Below are positions 33,263 to 42,504 of a DNA stretch of 64,000 bases, piece by piece. The stretch's first letter is position 1. Each line of letters begins with the position of its first letter. This DNA is from CAWJLS01 sp963843755. Its GTDB lineage: Bacteria > Acidobacteriota > Thermoanaerobaculia > Multivoradales > DATKCC01. The DNA lies in NCBI GenBank assembly GCA_963843755.1, contig CAWJLS010000002.1:1-64000 (forward strand), given 5' to 3'. The notes under the pieces were generated by a model that was not told the origin of the DNA, did no database searches, and saw only the letters and a list, made by a program, of their open reading frames with translations. The position numbers and the translations under genes were made by a program.

Positions 33263-34729
33263 GTGAGCGCAAACTCCAAGAGATCTCCGATCAGGGCGAT
33301 CGCAGTCACTGCTGTGTTCGCCTTCCTCGCCGGCGCGGCCGCCGTGTGGCTCGTGGCGTCGGTCCGTTCACCGAGCGCGCCGGCTCCCTCGTCCTCGGCG
33401 GCGGCCGCGAAGCCGGGGGGCTCCGGGCGCCCGGCGCCCGGCCCGCCGAGCGACACGCCGAAGGAGGCGCCCGGCTCCGGCAAGTGGAGGGAGGCGCGGA
33501 GCGCGGTCCCCGGGGCGGACACCTGGAAGCGGCCGGAGGCGGCCGAGGCGCTGATGGGCATGCCGTACCTCCAGGGGTACCGCTCGGCCGACGGCCGCGT
33601 CGGCACGATCAAGGTGCCCGATCCGGGCGCGGTCCAGCCAGGCCTCAACCTCTACACCTCCGGTCATGCGCCGGAGGCGACCCTGATGGACGAGGACGGA
33701 CGGGTGCTCCACCGCTGGGGCTACCCCCTGGAGCGCTTCCAGCCCGCGCTGTTCAAGGGCGACGAGGCGGCCCAGATCCGCAAGATCGAGTACTTCCGGC
33801 GGGCGCGCCTGCTGCCGGATGGCAGCCTGCTGGGCATCTACGAAGGGCTCGGGGTGGTCAAGCTGACGCCGCGCTCCCGGCCGGTCTGGACCTACCACGG
33901 CGGTGCCCACCACGACCTGGACATCGCCCCGGACGGCACCATCTGGGTGCTCGACCGGGAGGGCAAGCTGATCCCGCAGATCGACCCGAAGAACGGTGTG
34001 CTGGAGGACTTCGTCACCGTCCTCGACCCGGACGATGGCCACGTGCTGCGCAAGATCTCGATTCTCCAGGCGTTCGAGCACTCCGACTATGCCGCCCTGC
34101 TCGAGCGCCTGCCGCACCAGGCCGACATCCTCCACACCAACACGATCGAGATCCTCGACGGCCGGTTGGCGGACCGGAACCCGGCGTTCCGCAAGGGAAA
34201 CCTGCTCATCTCCGTGCTCGAGCTCGACACCGTGGCGGTGCTCGATCCGGACACGGAGACCATCGTCTGGGCGCTGGCCGGCATGTGGCGCAAGCAGCAC
34301 CAGCCGACCATTCTCGACGACGGCAACCTGCTGATCTTCGACAACCTGGGGGGCGGGCCCACGACCTCGCGGGTGCTCGAGCTCGACCCGTTCACCCAGC
34401 GGATCGCCTGGCGCTACGATCACGATCTGTTCTCGAAGACGCTCGGGACGGCGCAGCGGCTGGCCAACGGCAACACCCTGATCACCGAGTCGGAGAACGG
34501 GCGCGCCATCGAGGTCGAGCCGGACGGGACGATCGCCTGGGAGTTCCTCACTCCGCACCGGGTCGCCAAGGGTGACGGCAGCGGCGCCCAGCTCGTCGCC
34601 GTGCTGTTCGAGGTGGTGCGCCTGCCGCCCGATTTCCCGTATCACCCGGCGCCGCGCGGAGCCTCCGCAGAGTCCGCGGCGGGGGACGGAACGTCCGCCG
34701 GCAGCGGACCTGCGGGAGGCCGGCGGTAA
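33263..34729 (+). CDS. Arylsulfotransferase (ASST)-like membrane-anchored propeller protein
   Basis: 488 residues from a GTG at 33263, with no clear ribosome site since a hairpin lies right before it. Residues about 10-35 are a signal anchor (AIAVTAVFAFLAGAAAVWLV), followed by an Ala/Pro/Gly linker. The main domain (about 95-460) has repeated blades with the ASST pattern: GGAHHDLDIAPDGTIWVLDR, HTNTIEILDG, KQHQPTILDDGNLLIFDN and LANGNTLITESENGRAIEV. The His in AHHD and the DILHTN segment match active-site areas of arylsulfotransferase-like proteins, which move sulfate between phenols; many relatives have no proven activity. The wzt gene begins 1 base after its stop. Confidence 0.78.
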   Translation: MSANSKRSPIRAIAVTAVFAFLAGAAAVWLVASVRSPSAPAPSSSAAAAKPGGSGRPAPGPPSDTPKEAPGSGKWREARSAVPGADTWKRPEAAEALMGMPYLQGYRSADGRVGTIKVPDPGAVQPGLNLYTSGHAPEATLMDEDGRVLHRWGYPLERFQPALFKGDEAAQIRKIEYFRRARLLPDGSLLGIYEGLGVVKLTPRSRPVWTYHGGAHHDLDIAPDGTIWVLDREGKLIPQIDPKNGVLEDFVTVLDPDDGHVLRKISILQAFEHSDYAALLERLPHQADILHTNTIEILDGRLADRNPAFRKGNLLISVLELDTVAVLDPDTETIVWALAGMWRKQHQPTILDDGNLLIFDNLGGGPTTSRVLELDPFTQRIAWRYDHDLFSKTLGTAQRLANGNTLITESENGRAIEVEPDGTIAWEFLTPHRVAKGDGSGAQLVAVLFEVVRLPPDFPYHPAPRGASAESAAGDGTSAGSGPAGGRR

Positions 34730-34730
34730 G

Positions 34731-36026
34731 ATGAACGCGATGACCTCACCAGTGGTGGCGGCGCGGAACCTGGGGAAGACCTACAAGGTCTACTCGAACC
34801 CCTGGGAGCGGGTGCTCGAGGCGGTGATCCGCCGGCCGCGTCACCGCCCCTTTGTCGCCCTCGAAGGGGTGAGCTTCGAGCTGCCGCGGGGCGAAGGCCT
34901 CGGCGTGGTCGGTCAGAACGGGGCCGGCAAGAGCACCCTGCTCAAGATCCTCGCCGGCATCGTCGCGCCGAGCGAAGGCGCCCTGACCGTCGCTGGCAAG
35001 ACCGCAGCCATTCTCGAGCTCGGCTCCGGCTTTCACCCGGAGTTCACCGGCCGCCAGAACATCCGACTCAACGCGGCGATGCTCGGCCTGACCGCCAAGG
35101 ATCTGGAGGTCAAGCTGCCGGAGATCATCGAGTTCAGCGAGCTCGGCGACTTCATCGACCAGCCGGTCAAGACGTACTCGACCGGCATGGCCATGCGCCT
35201 CGGCTTCGCCATCGCCACCCAGGTGGAGCCCGACGTGCTGATCATCGACGAGGCGCTGTCGGTCGGCGACGGCTACTTCCAGAAGAAGTGCATGGACCAC
35301 CTCCAGGCCTTCTTGTCCGACGGCGGCACGCTGCTGTTCTGCTCCCACGCCATGTACTACGTCTCCGCCTTCTGCCAGCAGGCGCTCTGGTTGCGCCACG
35401 GCAGGGTGGAGGCCTTCGGCGAGACCCAGGAGGTCGTGCGCTCCTACCAGAACTTCCTGCTAGAGAAGAGCCGCCGGGAAGAGGAGCACGCCGCAGAGAG
35501 CCATCCGGCGGAGGACGACGCCGGCAACGGGCGCCAGCCGGCGCACCTGACGGCGGTGCGGCTGGACGGCGGGACGGCGACCACGAACGGCCGTCCGCGC
35601 CGGCTCGAGGCCGGCGACTCCCTCGCCGTCGAGGTGGAGTGGGAGTGCGCCTCCGAAGACCTCGCGTTCCATGTCGGCGTCGGGATCAACCGGATCGACG
35701 AGGTGGAAGTCCTCGCCTTCTCGACGCACCGCGACGGCCGCCCGCCGATCGAAGGGAGCACCTCCCACTCGGTCCGGCTCGAGATCCCGGACGTTCCGAT
35801 GCACAGCGGCTGTTACACCCTCTACATCTTCCTGCTCGACCGCGAAGGGCTCCACATCTTCGACCGGCGGATCGAGCGGGGAGCCTTCGAAATGGTCGCG
35901 CCGAGCTATGTCCTCGGACTGCTGGAGACGCCGCACACGTGGCGAACGGAGAGCGCCCTTCTGAGGCCGGCGCGGCCCGGCCGCACGTCGGCGGCCGGGA
36001 TCGAGAGGAGAGTGAACGAACGATGA
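34731..36026 (+). CDS. wzt: ABC transporter ATPase for polysaccharide export (Wzt-like) with C-terminal glycan-binding domain
   Basis: 431 residues from the ATG at 34731. The ATPase (about 5-245) has Walker A VGQNGAGKSTLLK, signature KTYSTGMAMRLGFAIATQ and Walker B DVLIIDEALSVGDGYFQKK, all in the TagH/Wzt subfamily. After a charged linker a beta-sandwich C-terminal domain (about 270-410; HLTAVRLDGG, LAVEVEWECASEDLAFHVGV, DVPMHSGCYTLYIFLLDREG) matches Wzt C-domains that recognise the finished polymer's end before export. The partner permease is probably the Wzm-like gene at 23474. The stop overlaps the start of the radical SAM gene by four bases (ATGA), pointing to coupled translation. Confidence 0.92.
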   Translation: MNAMTSPVVAARNLGKTYKVYSNPWERVLEAVIRRPRHRPFVALEGVSFELPRGEGLGVVGQNGAGKSTLLKILAGIVAPSEGALTVAGKTAAILELGSGFHPEFTGRQNIRLNAAMLGLTAKDLEVKLPEIIEFSELGDFIDQPVKTYSTGMAMRLGFAIATQVEPDVLIIDEALSVGDGYFQKKCMDHLQAFLSDGGTLLFCSHAMYYVSAFCQQALWLRHGRVEAFGETQEVVRSYQNFLLEKSRREEEHAAESHPAEDDAGNGRQPAHLTAVRLDGGTATTNGRPRRLEAGDSLAVEVEWECASEDLAFHVGVGINRIDEVEVLAFSTHRDGRPPIEGSTSHSVRLEIPDVPMHSGCYTLYIFLLDREGLHIFDRRIERGAFEMVAPSYVLGLLETPHTWRTESALLRPARPGRTSAAGIERRVNER

Positions 36027-37174
36027 GCGACCCCACCCCTGCCTCCGGCGCCACCCTGGACCGGCTCGCCTACGAGTCCGCCCCGGGGCTTGTAGACCTG
36101 CGCGTCAACCCGGTGCTCCACGTCGGCCTCGACCGGGTCTACAACCCGCTGACCGACCGGACCCTGGCCGCCGAGGAGGCCGGCTATGCCGAGCTGCGAC
36201 GGGTGCTCGAAGGAGAGGCGACCCCCGCCCAGTTGGCTCAGCTCGCCCCGGAGCGAGTCGCGGCGCTGACGCGACGACGGCTGGCTGGTGCCGGTCGAGG
36301 AGGACACCTCCACCGCGCTTCCTGCTCAAGTACGTCTCCCTCGAGGCCAGCACCGTCTGCAACCAGGGGTGCTACTTCTGCCCGGTGTCGATCAACCGGC
36401 GCGACAAGCACATGATGCCGACGGAGCTCTACGAAGACATCGTCGGCCAGCTCCGGGCCTACACGCGACACGATCGAAGCGGTGTTCATGATCAACTACA
36501 ACGAGCCGACCGCCGATCCCCGGTTCGTCGATCAGGTGCGGACCCTCCGGGAGGCGGGACTGCCCCCGGCCACCCTGACCAACGGCACCGGCCTGACTCC
36601 GAAACGGGTCGACGCCCTGCTCGAGATCGGCGGGCTGCGCTACCTCTCGATCAATCTGTCGACCCTGGACCGGGAGCGCTACGCCAAGGATCGAGGCGGC
36701 GACCACCTGCCTCAGGTCTTGCGGAACCTCGACTACGTCAAGGATCTGCCGGTCGGCGAGCAGATGGAGATCGTCGTCCTCGGAACCGGCGACGAGACCC
36801 ATCAGCGCGACCATCGCGAGATCGAGCAGCGCTTCGCCGGCACCCGATTCACGGTCAAGGCCTACGAGGTCATGGACCGGGCCGGGTACCTGCCGATCGG
36901 CGCCAAGCCCGAGGCGCCGCACCAGCGGCTCTGCGGCTGCGACAACGTCGGCTCCCGGCCGTTCCAGCACCTGCACATCACCCCCCAGGGACGCTGCGTC
37001 CTCTGCTGCGAGGACTACGACGAGTACCACGTGGTCGGGGACCTGACCGAGGAGAGCGTCCAGGAGGTTCTCGCCGGTCCGCGCATCGCCCTCCTGCGCC
37101 GCTGGGTCTACGGGCTGGAGGAGGCGCCGGACAACTTCATCTGTCGCAACTGCGTCTTCGCGCTGACCCGCTGA
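36023..37174 (+). pseudogene. Radical SAM/SPASM-type protein, three apparent +1 frameshifts
   Basis: The start ATG overlaps the wzt stop. Read straight, the frame breaks; removing one base near 36271, near 36315 and near 36466 joins three segments into one protein of about 382 residues. It then shows the radical SAM cluster motif CNQGCYFC, followed by an intact long segment (MFMINYNEPTADPRFVDQV on). The end has further Cys sets (RLCGCDNVG, CVLCCEDYDEYHVVGDL, FICRNCVFA) like SPASM iron-sulfur ligands. The first 90 residues look like a small winged-helix domain. Such enzymes occur in surface-glycan clusters and RiPP clusters. All three changes are single extra bases in G/C-rich sites, which suggests assembly error at least as much as gene decay. 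Confidence 0.75.
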
Positions 37175-37226
37175 GGGCGCAGACGGCCGGTCGGAGCCTC
37201 CGCCACTCCGATCGACGAGCCCCGCC

Positions 37227-38294
37227 ATGACACCGACACCACCGACCGTCGTCTACATCACACCGGCCAGCAGCCTGCACGGCGGCGTCCGGGTCATCTT
37301 CGAGCATGCGGAGGGCCTGGTCGACCGGGGCTACGGGGTGACGGTGGTCGGGCCGGAGCCGGCCCCTGACTGGCACTCCTTCCGCGTGCCGTACCGTCAG
37401 GTGGAGGTCGGTGCGCCCGGCGCCGTGCCCGCGGCGGACATCGTGATCGGCACCTTCTGGACCACCCTCGAGCCGGCCTGCGCGGCGGGGGGCGGCACGG
37501 TGTTCCACTTCTGCCAGGGGTTCGAGGGCGTCCACCGGGAGTACGCGCCGGTGCTCGACCGGATCGACGCCATCTACCGGCTGCCGGTGCCCAAGCTGCT
37601 GATCTCCGGCGCACCTCGAGCCCATCCTCCGGCAGCGCTACGGCGCGCGCTGCCACGTCCTCGGCCAGGCGATCGACAGCCGATCTGTTCCATCCAGCGG
37701 ACGGGGCAGAGGTCCGCGACGGGCGCGCTGCGCATCGGCATCGTCGGGTCGTTCGGCGTCCGGTCCAAAGGGATTCGCGAGGCGCTCGAAGGGATCGCCC
37801 TGGCGCGCCGGCACGGGGTCGAGGTCGTGGTCGAGCGGGCTTCGGCCGAGCCGTTCTCGGAGGCCGAGCGGGCCCTGGGGGTGGTCGACCGCTACCACCA
37901 CAGGCTGTCGACGGAGGAGATGCCGGGCTTCTACCGCGGCCTCGACCTGCTGATCCATCCGAGCTACGACGAGGAGGGCTTCCCGCTACCGCCGCTCGAG
38001 GCCATGGCCTGCGGGGTCCCGGCCGCCGTCAGCGCCATCGGCTACACGCGCTCCCTGCCGGAGGATGCCGTCCACCGGTTCGAGCCCGGCGAGCCGGCGG
38101 CCGTCGCCGAGGCGCTCGAGACCCTCCGCGACCCGCGGCGGCGCGCTGCCCTGGCCGGGGCCGGGCTCGCTTGCGCGCGGCGCCACACCCTCGACCGGGT
38201 GCTCGACCGGCTGGAGGCGGCGTTCGCGGCGGAAGGCGCGCCCCGCTCCCTCGGCGAACCCCACGCGTTCGATCAGGCCGCTTCGCCCAAGTGA
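37227..38294 (+). CDS. Glycosyltransferase (GT4-like), frame disturbed between about 37608 and 37735
   Basis: 355 residues as read. The N-domain (VVYITPASSLHGGVRVIFEH) and C-domain (LRIGIVGSFGVRSKGIREAL; FYRGLDLLIHPSYDEEGFPL; LEAMACGVPAAVSAIGYTRS) are those of GT-B glycosyltransferases of family 4. The middle, about residues 128-168, reads as nonsense (PRPRPGDRQP). Dropping one base near 37611, one near 37688 and one near 37730 restores a sensible segment (HLEPILRQRYGARCHVLGQA then LFHPADGAEVRDG). The three +1 changes cancel, so the ORF stays open. It probably adds a sugar to the exported glycan. Start overlaps nothing; the next gene begins on the last base of its stop. Confidence 0.82.
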   Translation: MTPTPPTVVYITPASSLHGGVRVIFEHAEGLVDRGYGVTVVGPEPAPDWHSFRVPYRQVEVGAPGAVPAADIVIGTFWTTLEPACAAGGGTVFHFCQGFEGVHREYAPVLDRIDAIYRLPVPKLLISGAPRAHPPAALRRALPRPRPGDRQPICSIQRTGQRSATGALRIGIVGSFGVRSKGIREALEGIALARRHGVEVVVERASAEPFSEAERALGVVDRYHHRLSTEEMPGFYRGLDLLIHPSYDEEGFPLPPLEAMACGVPAAVSAIGYTRSLPEDAVHRFEPGEPAAVAEALETLRDPRRRAALAGAGLACARRHTLDRVLDRLEAAFAAEGAPRSLGEPHAFDQAASPK

Positions 38295-39580
38295 TGATCG
38301 GCGTCGTCCTCGTCCACTACCACACCCCCGAGCTCCTCCAGGAGGCGCTCGAGCGACTGGGCGAAGGCCTGGCCGGCTCGGCTCCCGGCGAAGGCGGGGA
38401 GGCGGACGTCGTCGTCGTCGACAACGGCAGCACCGCGGAGGGGCGCCGCCTGCTCGACGGCCTGCCGGTGCGGGTCCTGCGCCCGGGGTCGAACCTGGGC
38501 TACGCCGGCGGGGTCAACGCCGGCGTGGAGGCGGTCCGGGGCGAGCACCTCGTCCTGATGAACCCGGACGTGCTGGTGGAGCCGGGGTGTCTCCGCAGAC
38601 TGATCGAGGTGCTCGAGAACGGGGCGTCGGCGGCCGGCCCGCGGTTCACCTGGGATCGGCAGGGGCGGCTCCTCCTGCCGCCGGCCGAGGAGCGGACGCG
38701 GCGCAACGAGCTGTTCGGCCGTCTCGCCCATCTCGCCGCCCCGGTCCCATCAGCCGTGCCCGCTTCACCCGCCCCCGACGAAGCCCCGTCCGGCGACCTC
38801 CACCATCTGTCGCACCGGGATGGCCTGATCGTCCGCCGCTACCGGCACCGGTGGCGGCGCCATGCCCGCCGCCACTGGGATGCCTCCGAGTCGCTCGCCA
38901 CCGAGGCCCTCTCCGGCGCCCTCCTGGCCGTGCGCCGCGACGCCTGGGAAGCGATCGGGCCGTTCGACGAGGGCTACCGCCTCTACTTCGAAGAGACCGA
39001 CTGGCTCCGGCGGCTGGCGCGGTCGGGGGCGACGGCGGTCCACGTCCCCGCCGCCCGGGCAGTGCACCTCTACGACCGGAGCGCGTCGAGCGAGCCGCGC
39101 GCTGGCGAGTGGTTCGCCGCCTCGCGCCGGCGCTTCGAGCGCCGCTGGTACGGGGCACCGTTCGCCGCCCTGCTCGCGGCCCTCGACCGGCGACCGTCCG
39201 CCTCCGTCGAGGTCGGGGCCGAGGTCGGGGCTGGGCCTGAGGCCGGGGCTGGCGCCGGGGCCGGTTATGAGCCCCCCGGCGGCAGTGAACCGAGGGAGGT
39301 GGCCGCGGACCCTCCGTTCGTCGACGCTCCCCTGAGCGGCCTCCGCGAACCGCTCTGGGTGGAGATCTCGCCCAGCCCCCTCGGCGTGCCGGCCGCCGCC
39401 GAGCGGGTCGGGAGCGCCGACGCCGTCCGCTCCTGGCGCCTGCCCCAGGAGATCATCGCCCGCCTGCCCTCCGGCCGGTTCCGCCTTCAGGTCGTCGGGG
39501 ATGGTGGCGTGGAAGGGATCTGCGCCTGGATCAGGGTTCCGGACCGAGACAGAGTGCCACGGTCCCCGACAGGAAGGTGA
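38294..39580 (+). CDS. Glycosyltransferase family 2 (rhamnosyltransferase-like)
   Basis: 428 residues from the ATG at 38294, whose first base is the last base of the previous stop. The GT-A core has IGVVLVHYHTPELLQEALER, DVVVVDNGSTAEG, SNLGYAGGVNAGVEAVRGEH with MNPDV as the metal-binding region, and AIGPFDEGYRLYFEETDWLR as the acceptor/catalytic segment. This is the WcaA/RfbF rhamnosyltransferase type. After about residue 300 comes an unusual tail: an Ala/Gly/Glu low-complexity run (bases about 39207-39265) and a beta-rich end domain. It acts on the cytoplasmic side on a lipid-linked glycan. It is convergent with the methyltransferase gene at 39613. Confidence 0.87.
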   Translation: MIGVVLVHYHTPELLQEALERLGEGLAGSAPGEGGEADVVVVDNGSTAEGRRLLDGLPVRVLRPGSNLGYAGGVNAGVEAVRGEHLVLMNPDVLVEPGCLRRLIEVLENGASAAGPRFTWDRQGRLLLPPAEERTRRNELFGRLAHLAAPVPSAVPASPAPDEAPSGDLHHLSHRDGLIVRRYRHRWRRHARRHWDASESLATEALSGALLAVRRDAWEAIGPFDEGYRLYFEETDWLRRLARSGATAVHVPAARAVHLYDRSASSEPRAGEWFAASRRRFERRWYGAPFAALLAALDRRPSASVEVGAEVGAGPEAGAGAGAGYEPPGGSEPREVAADPPFVDAPLSGLREPLWVEISPSPLGVPAAAERVGSADAVRSWRLPQEIIARLPSGRFRLQVVGDGGVEGICAWIRVPDRDRVPRSPTGR

Positions 39581-39612
39581 TGGACTCTCCTTCGGTGCCC
39601 GAGTCCGGTCGA

Positions 39613-40494
39613 TCAAGGCACCCGGCCGGCCATGGCGACCGTCGTCGCGGGCAGGCGGACCTGCAGGCGGCCCAACGCCCCGGGCGGGCGCGCGCCCAGC
39701 TTCTCGCCGACGAGGTCGAGCGAGAAGTAGCTGGCGTAGGGCAGCGGCTGGACCTCGACGTAGCCGCCCAGCGCGAGGAGGCGCGCCAGGCTCCGGCGGT
39801 CGAAGTAGGTGACGTGCTCGGGCATTTTGTAGAACGGCCAGCGGCGCCCGAGGACGGAGCGCCAGAAGCCGCCCATGTCGGGGGTGGCCACGATCAGCCA
39901 GCCGCCGGGGTTCAGGTGCCGGCGGATGCGCTCGATGAATCCGACCGGATCGTAGATGTGCTCGATCACGTGGATGCAGGCCACCAGGTCGAAGCGCGCG
40001 TTCGCCTCGAGCTGCTCGAGCCCGCCGAGGTAGACCCGGTCGACCCGACGGGCCGCCTCCTCCGCGGCGGCGCGGGAGAAGTCGGTCCCCTCGCGGCGGG
40101 AGAAGAGATCCTGTCCCTCCTCCAGGAAGAAGCCGTAGGCGCAGCCCACCTCGAGCACGCTGCCGCCGGTCATGCCGCGCCGCTTCAGGGTCCGGAGCAG
40201 GTGGCGGAACGTGCGGCGGAGCGTCGCCTCCTGGGCCAGGTAGCTCGAGTACCCCAACCCCTCCCCCTCGAAGTACCGGTCGTCCCGGTAGGTCTCGGCC
40301 ATGGCCTCTTCGGCCAGGCGGGGCTGGAGGTACCAGAAGCCGCAGTGGCAGCGGACCGCGCGGTACGGCGGGTTCTCGACCCCGACGACCGCCGGGTCTG
40401 CGCGGCCGCAGAGAGGGCAGGCGGGGTGCTCCAGGTCCGCCGACGCGGGTCCGTCGGAGGGCGGATCGGGAGGCTGGTGGCTCAGGGGGGGCAT
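39613..40494 (-). CDS. SAM-dependent methyltransferase with N-terminal zinc-ribbon-like site
   Basis: 293 residues, the only minus-strand gene in the glycan region. Residues 26-53 carry CPLCGR and CHCG, a likely zinc ribbon like that in sugar or small-molecule methyltransferases of the Methyltransf_12/C-methyltransferase types. The class I SAM fold is clear: SVLEVGCAYGFFLEEG near 113, DLVACIHVIEHIYDP near 165 and LNPGGWLIVATPD near 190. It probably methylates a glycan or its precursor; a terminal methyl group often caps O-antigens exported by Wzm/Wzt, which would suit the Wzt C-domain. Its start is about 106 bases from the divergent GT2 gene. Confidence 0.85.
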   Translation of the reverse strand: MPPLSHQPPDPPSDGPASADLEHPACPLCGRADPAVVGVENPPYRAVRCHCGFWYLQPRLAEEAMAETYRDDRYFEGEGLGYSSYLAQEATLRRTFRHLLRTLKRRGMTGGSVLEVGCAYGFFLEEGQDLFSRREGTDFSRAAAEEAARRVDRVYLGGLEQLEANARFDLVACIHVIEHIYDPVGFIERIRRHLNPGGWLIVATPDMGGFWRSVLGRRWPFYKMPEHVTYFDRRSLARLLALGGYVEVQPLPYASYFSLDLVGEKLGARPPGALGRLQVRLPATTVAMAGRVP

Positions 40495-40600
40495 GGCGGA
40501 CGCGCCATGATACTGGAGCGGACCCGCCCCGGGCAGCCGCCGGGCCGGCGGTGGAGCCTTCGGGCGAGGCGCGAGGGCGGCGCCACGGTAAGATCCCGCC

Positions 40601-41428
40601 GTGTCCGTCGAGCTTTCCGTCGTGATCCCGGCCTACAACGAAGCGAGGAGAATCGGTCCCACGCTCGACCGGATCGACGCCTTCCTCCGTAAGCGGGAGA
40701 TCGGGGCGGAGATCCTGGTCGTCGACGATGGGTCGACCGACGCCACAGTGGCGCTGGTCGCCGCCCACACCGCCCGCGGGCTCGCCCTGCTCCGCCAGGG
40801 GACGAACCGCGGCAAGGGGGCGGCGGTGCGGCGTGGGGTGATGGAGAGCCGCGGGCGGCGGGTGCTGCTGTGCGACGCGGATCTCTCGACGCCGATCGAG
40901 GAGCTCGAGCCCCTGGCCCGGCGCCTCGACGACGGCGCGGACCTGGCGATCGGCAGCAGGGGCCTGGACGACTCCGCCGTCCGCCGCCATCAGCCGCTCT
41001 ACCGCGAGCTCATGGGCAAGACCTTCAACCGCATCATCCGCCTGCTGGGGATCCGCGGTGTGCGCGACACCCAGTGCGGGTTCAAGCTGCTCGACGGCGA
41101 GGTCGCCCGCCGCCTGTTCGCGAATCTCGAGACGGAGGGCTTCGCCTTCGACGTGGAGCTGATCTGGCTCGCCCGCCGGGCCGGCTGTCGCATCGACGAG
41201 GTCGGCGTCGAGTGGTGGAACTCGCCGGGCTCGCGGGTCGACCCGATCGTCGACTCGTTCGCCATGATCCGTGACGTGGCCCTCATGCGCTGGCGCCACC
41301 GGCACGATCGGCCGGCTTCGACCGCGGGAACCCCGACCGCCCGAACCTCGGACTCCAATGCGCAAGCCTCCGAGGCACCGCGCTCCAAGGCCCAGGACTC
41401 AGAGATCGAGCACCCGAGCACACGATGA
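40601..41428 (+). CDS. Dolichyl/polyprenyl-phosphate glucosyltransferase-like GT2
   Basis: 275 residues from a GTG at 40601. The sequence SVVIPAYNEARRIGPTLDRI, EILVVDDGSTDATVALV, GKGAAVRRGVMESRG, LLCDADLSTPIEEL and DTQCGFKLL matches the ALG5-like family that moves a hexose from a nucleotide sugar to a polyprenyl phosphate. The aspartates in DADLSTP bind the metal. No C-terminal membrane helices are present; the last 40 residues are Ser/Ala/Thr-rich and of low complexity. The product would feed lipid-linked sugar to periplasmic modification. The following gene begins within its stop codon. Confidence 0.88.
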   Translation: MSVELSVVIPAYNEARRIGPTLDRIDAFLRKREIGAEILVVDDGSTDATVALVAAHTARGLALLRQGTNRGKGAAVRRGVMESRGRRVLLCDADLSTPIEELEPLARRLDDGADLAIGSRGLDDSAVRRHQPLYRELMGKTFNRIIRLLGIRGVRDTQCGFKLLDGEVARRLFANLETEGFAFDVELIWLARRAGCRIDEVGVEWWNSPGSRVDPIVDSFAMIRDVALMRWRHRHDRPASTAGTPTARTSDSNAQASEAPRSKAQDSEIEHPSTR

Positions 41429-42504
41429 CCTCCTCCCGCGCCGCCTGCACCGCATCGCCTGTCGTCTGCCGCCCGACCGAGCCCGACGACCTCGCCGCCC
41501 TCGGGGTGCTGTTCGACGACCGGTTCGGTCATCCGGTGAGCCTCGAGGAGTGGCAATGGAAGTATCGACGCCTGCCGGGCGAGGCGCGGAGCTGGGTGGC
41601 GGTCGACGAGGGCGGCCGGGTGCTTGCCCATGCCGGCGCCCTCTGTCTGCCGGCCCGGGTACGGGACCCCGCGACGGGAGGTGTCCGCGACGCTCCGATC
41701 TGGCAGGCCACCGACTGGGCGGGGACGGCGGCGGCCACCGGACTGCGACCGCCCCTGGTCCGTCTCGGACAGAGCCTGTTCCGCGACCTACCCCGCGCCG
41801 GCGACGCGCCGTGGATCTTCGGGTTCCCCAGCGACCGCCACTTCCGCCTCGGCCGGCGGGTGTTCGGCTACCGGGTCTTGCCCGCCGTCCCCGAGCTGGC
41901 AGGGGAGCTGCCGGTGAGCGGACCAGCGCTCGCGGAAGGATTGGAGGCCGCGGCAGACCTCGCCCAGGTGGCCGAGCACTGCGGCGATTGGCCGGAGGAG
42001 GCCGAGGCGGCCTGGGAGGGGTGCGGTGTCCTCGGGATCCGGCGCTCGGCAGCCTTCCTCAACTGGCGCTACCATGCCCGCCCGGGGCGCTACTATCGCT
42101 TCTACCGGTTGCGGCCGTCGGTGAACGGCGCCGCGCAGTCCGGGGCCGGCCTGGCGGTGTTCGCGTTCGTCGGCACCGAGGCGCTCGCCGCCGAGCTCTG
42201 GCTGCCCGGCTCCGGAGGGGACGGTCCGGCCGAGGCCTGGCTGCCCTCGCTTCTCGCCGTCGCCGCCGACCTGGCGGCCTCTGGCCTGACCGGTTGGCGC
42301 TTCTGGCCCTTGGCGGCCCCCTCCGGCGGGAGCGGCGCGAGTGGCAGAGCTGTCGACCTGCTGGCCCGGCTCGGTGTGCGCGCCACCGGCGAGGCCCGCT
42401 TCATGGGAAGCCGCGGAGCGACCGGCGCGCGGGGCAGGGGAGCGTCTCCCCATCCGGCCGATGCCCACTTCTACTACGCCATGGGTGACTATGACCTCGT
42501 CTGA
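41425..42504 (+). CDS. GNAT-type N-acyltransferase-like protein
   Basis: 359 residues, start overlapping the previous stop (ATGA). The N-terminus (CRPTEPDDLAALGVLFDDRF) and WQWKYRRLPG, SWVAVDEGGRVLAHAGAL look like the first strands of a GNAT fold, and FLNWRYHARPGRYYRFYRL near 210 is a signature found in GNAT proteins of polysaccharide clusters. The acetyl-CoA P-loop (R/QxxGxG/A) is not obvious, so activity is uncertain. It probably N-acylates an amino sugar. The end overlaps the next gene by 14 bases. Confidence 0.72.
   Translation: MTSSRAACTASPVVCRPTEPDDLAALGVLFDDRFGHPVSLEEWQWKYRRLPGEARSWVAVDEGGRVLAHAGALCLPARVRDPATGGVRDAPIWQATDWAGTAAATGLRPPLVRLGQSLFRDLPRAGDAPWIFGFPSDRHFRLGRRVFGYRVLPAVPELAGELPVSGPALAEGLEAAADLAQVAEHCGDWPEEAEAAWEGCGVLGIRRSAAFLNWRYHARPGRYYRFYRLRPSVNGAAQSGAGLAVFAFVGTEALAAELWLPGSGGDGPAEAWLPSLLAVAADLAASGLTGWRFWPLAAPSGGSGASGRAVDLLARLGVRATGEARFMGSRGATGARGRGASPHPADAHFYYAMGDYDLV

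Noticed and set aside
36023..37174. RiPP biosynthesis locus based on a radical SAM/SPASM protein with a winged-helix-like N-terminus
   Set aside because: No precursor peptide gene is visible nearby, and the setting is a glycan cluster; the peptide exporter is 23 kb away.
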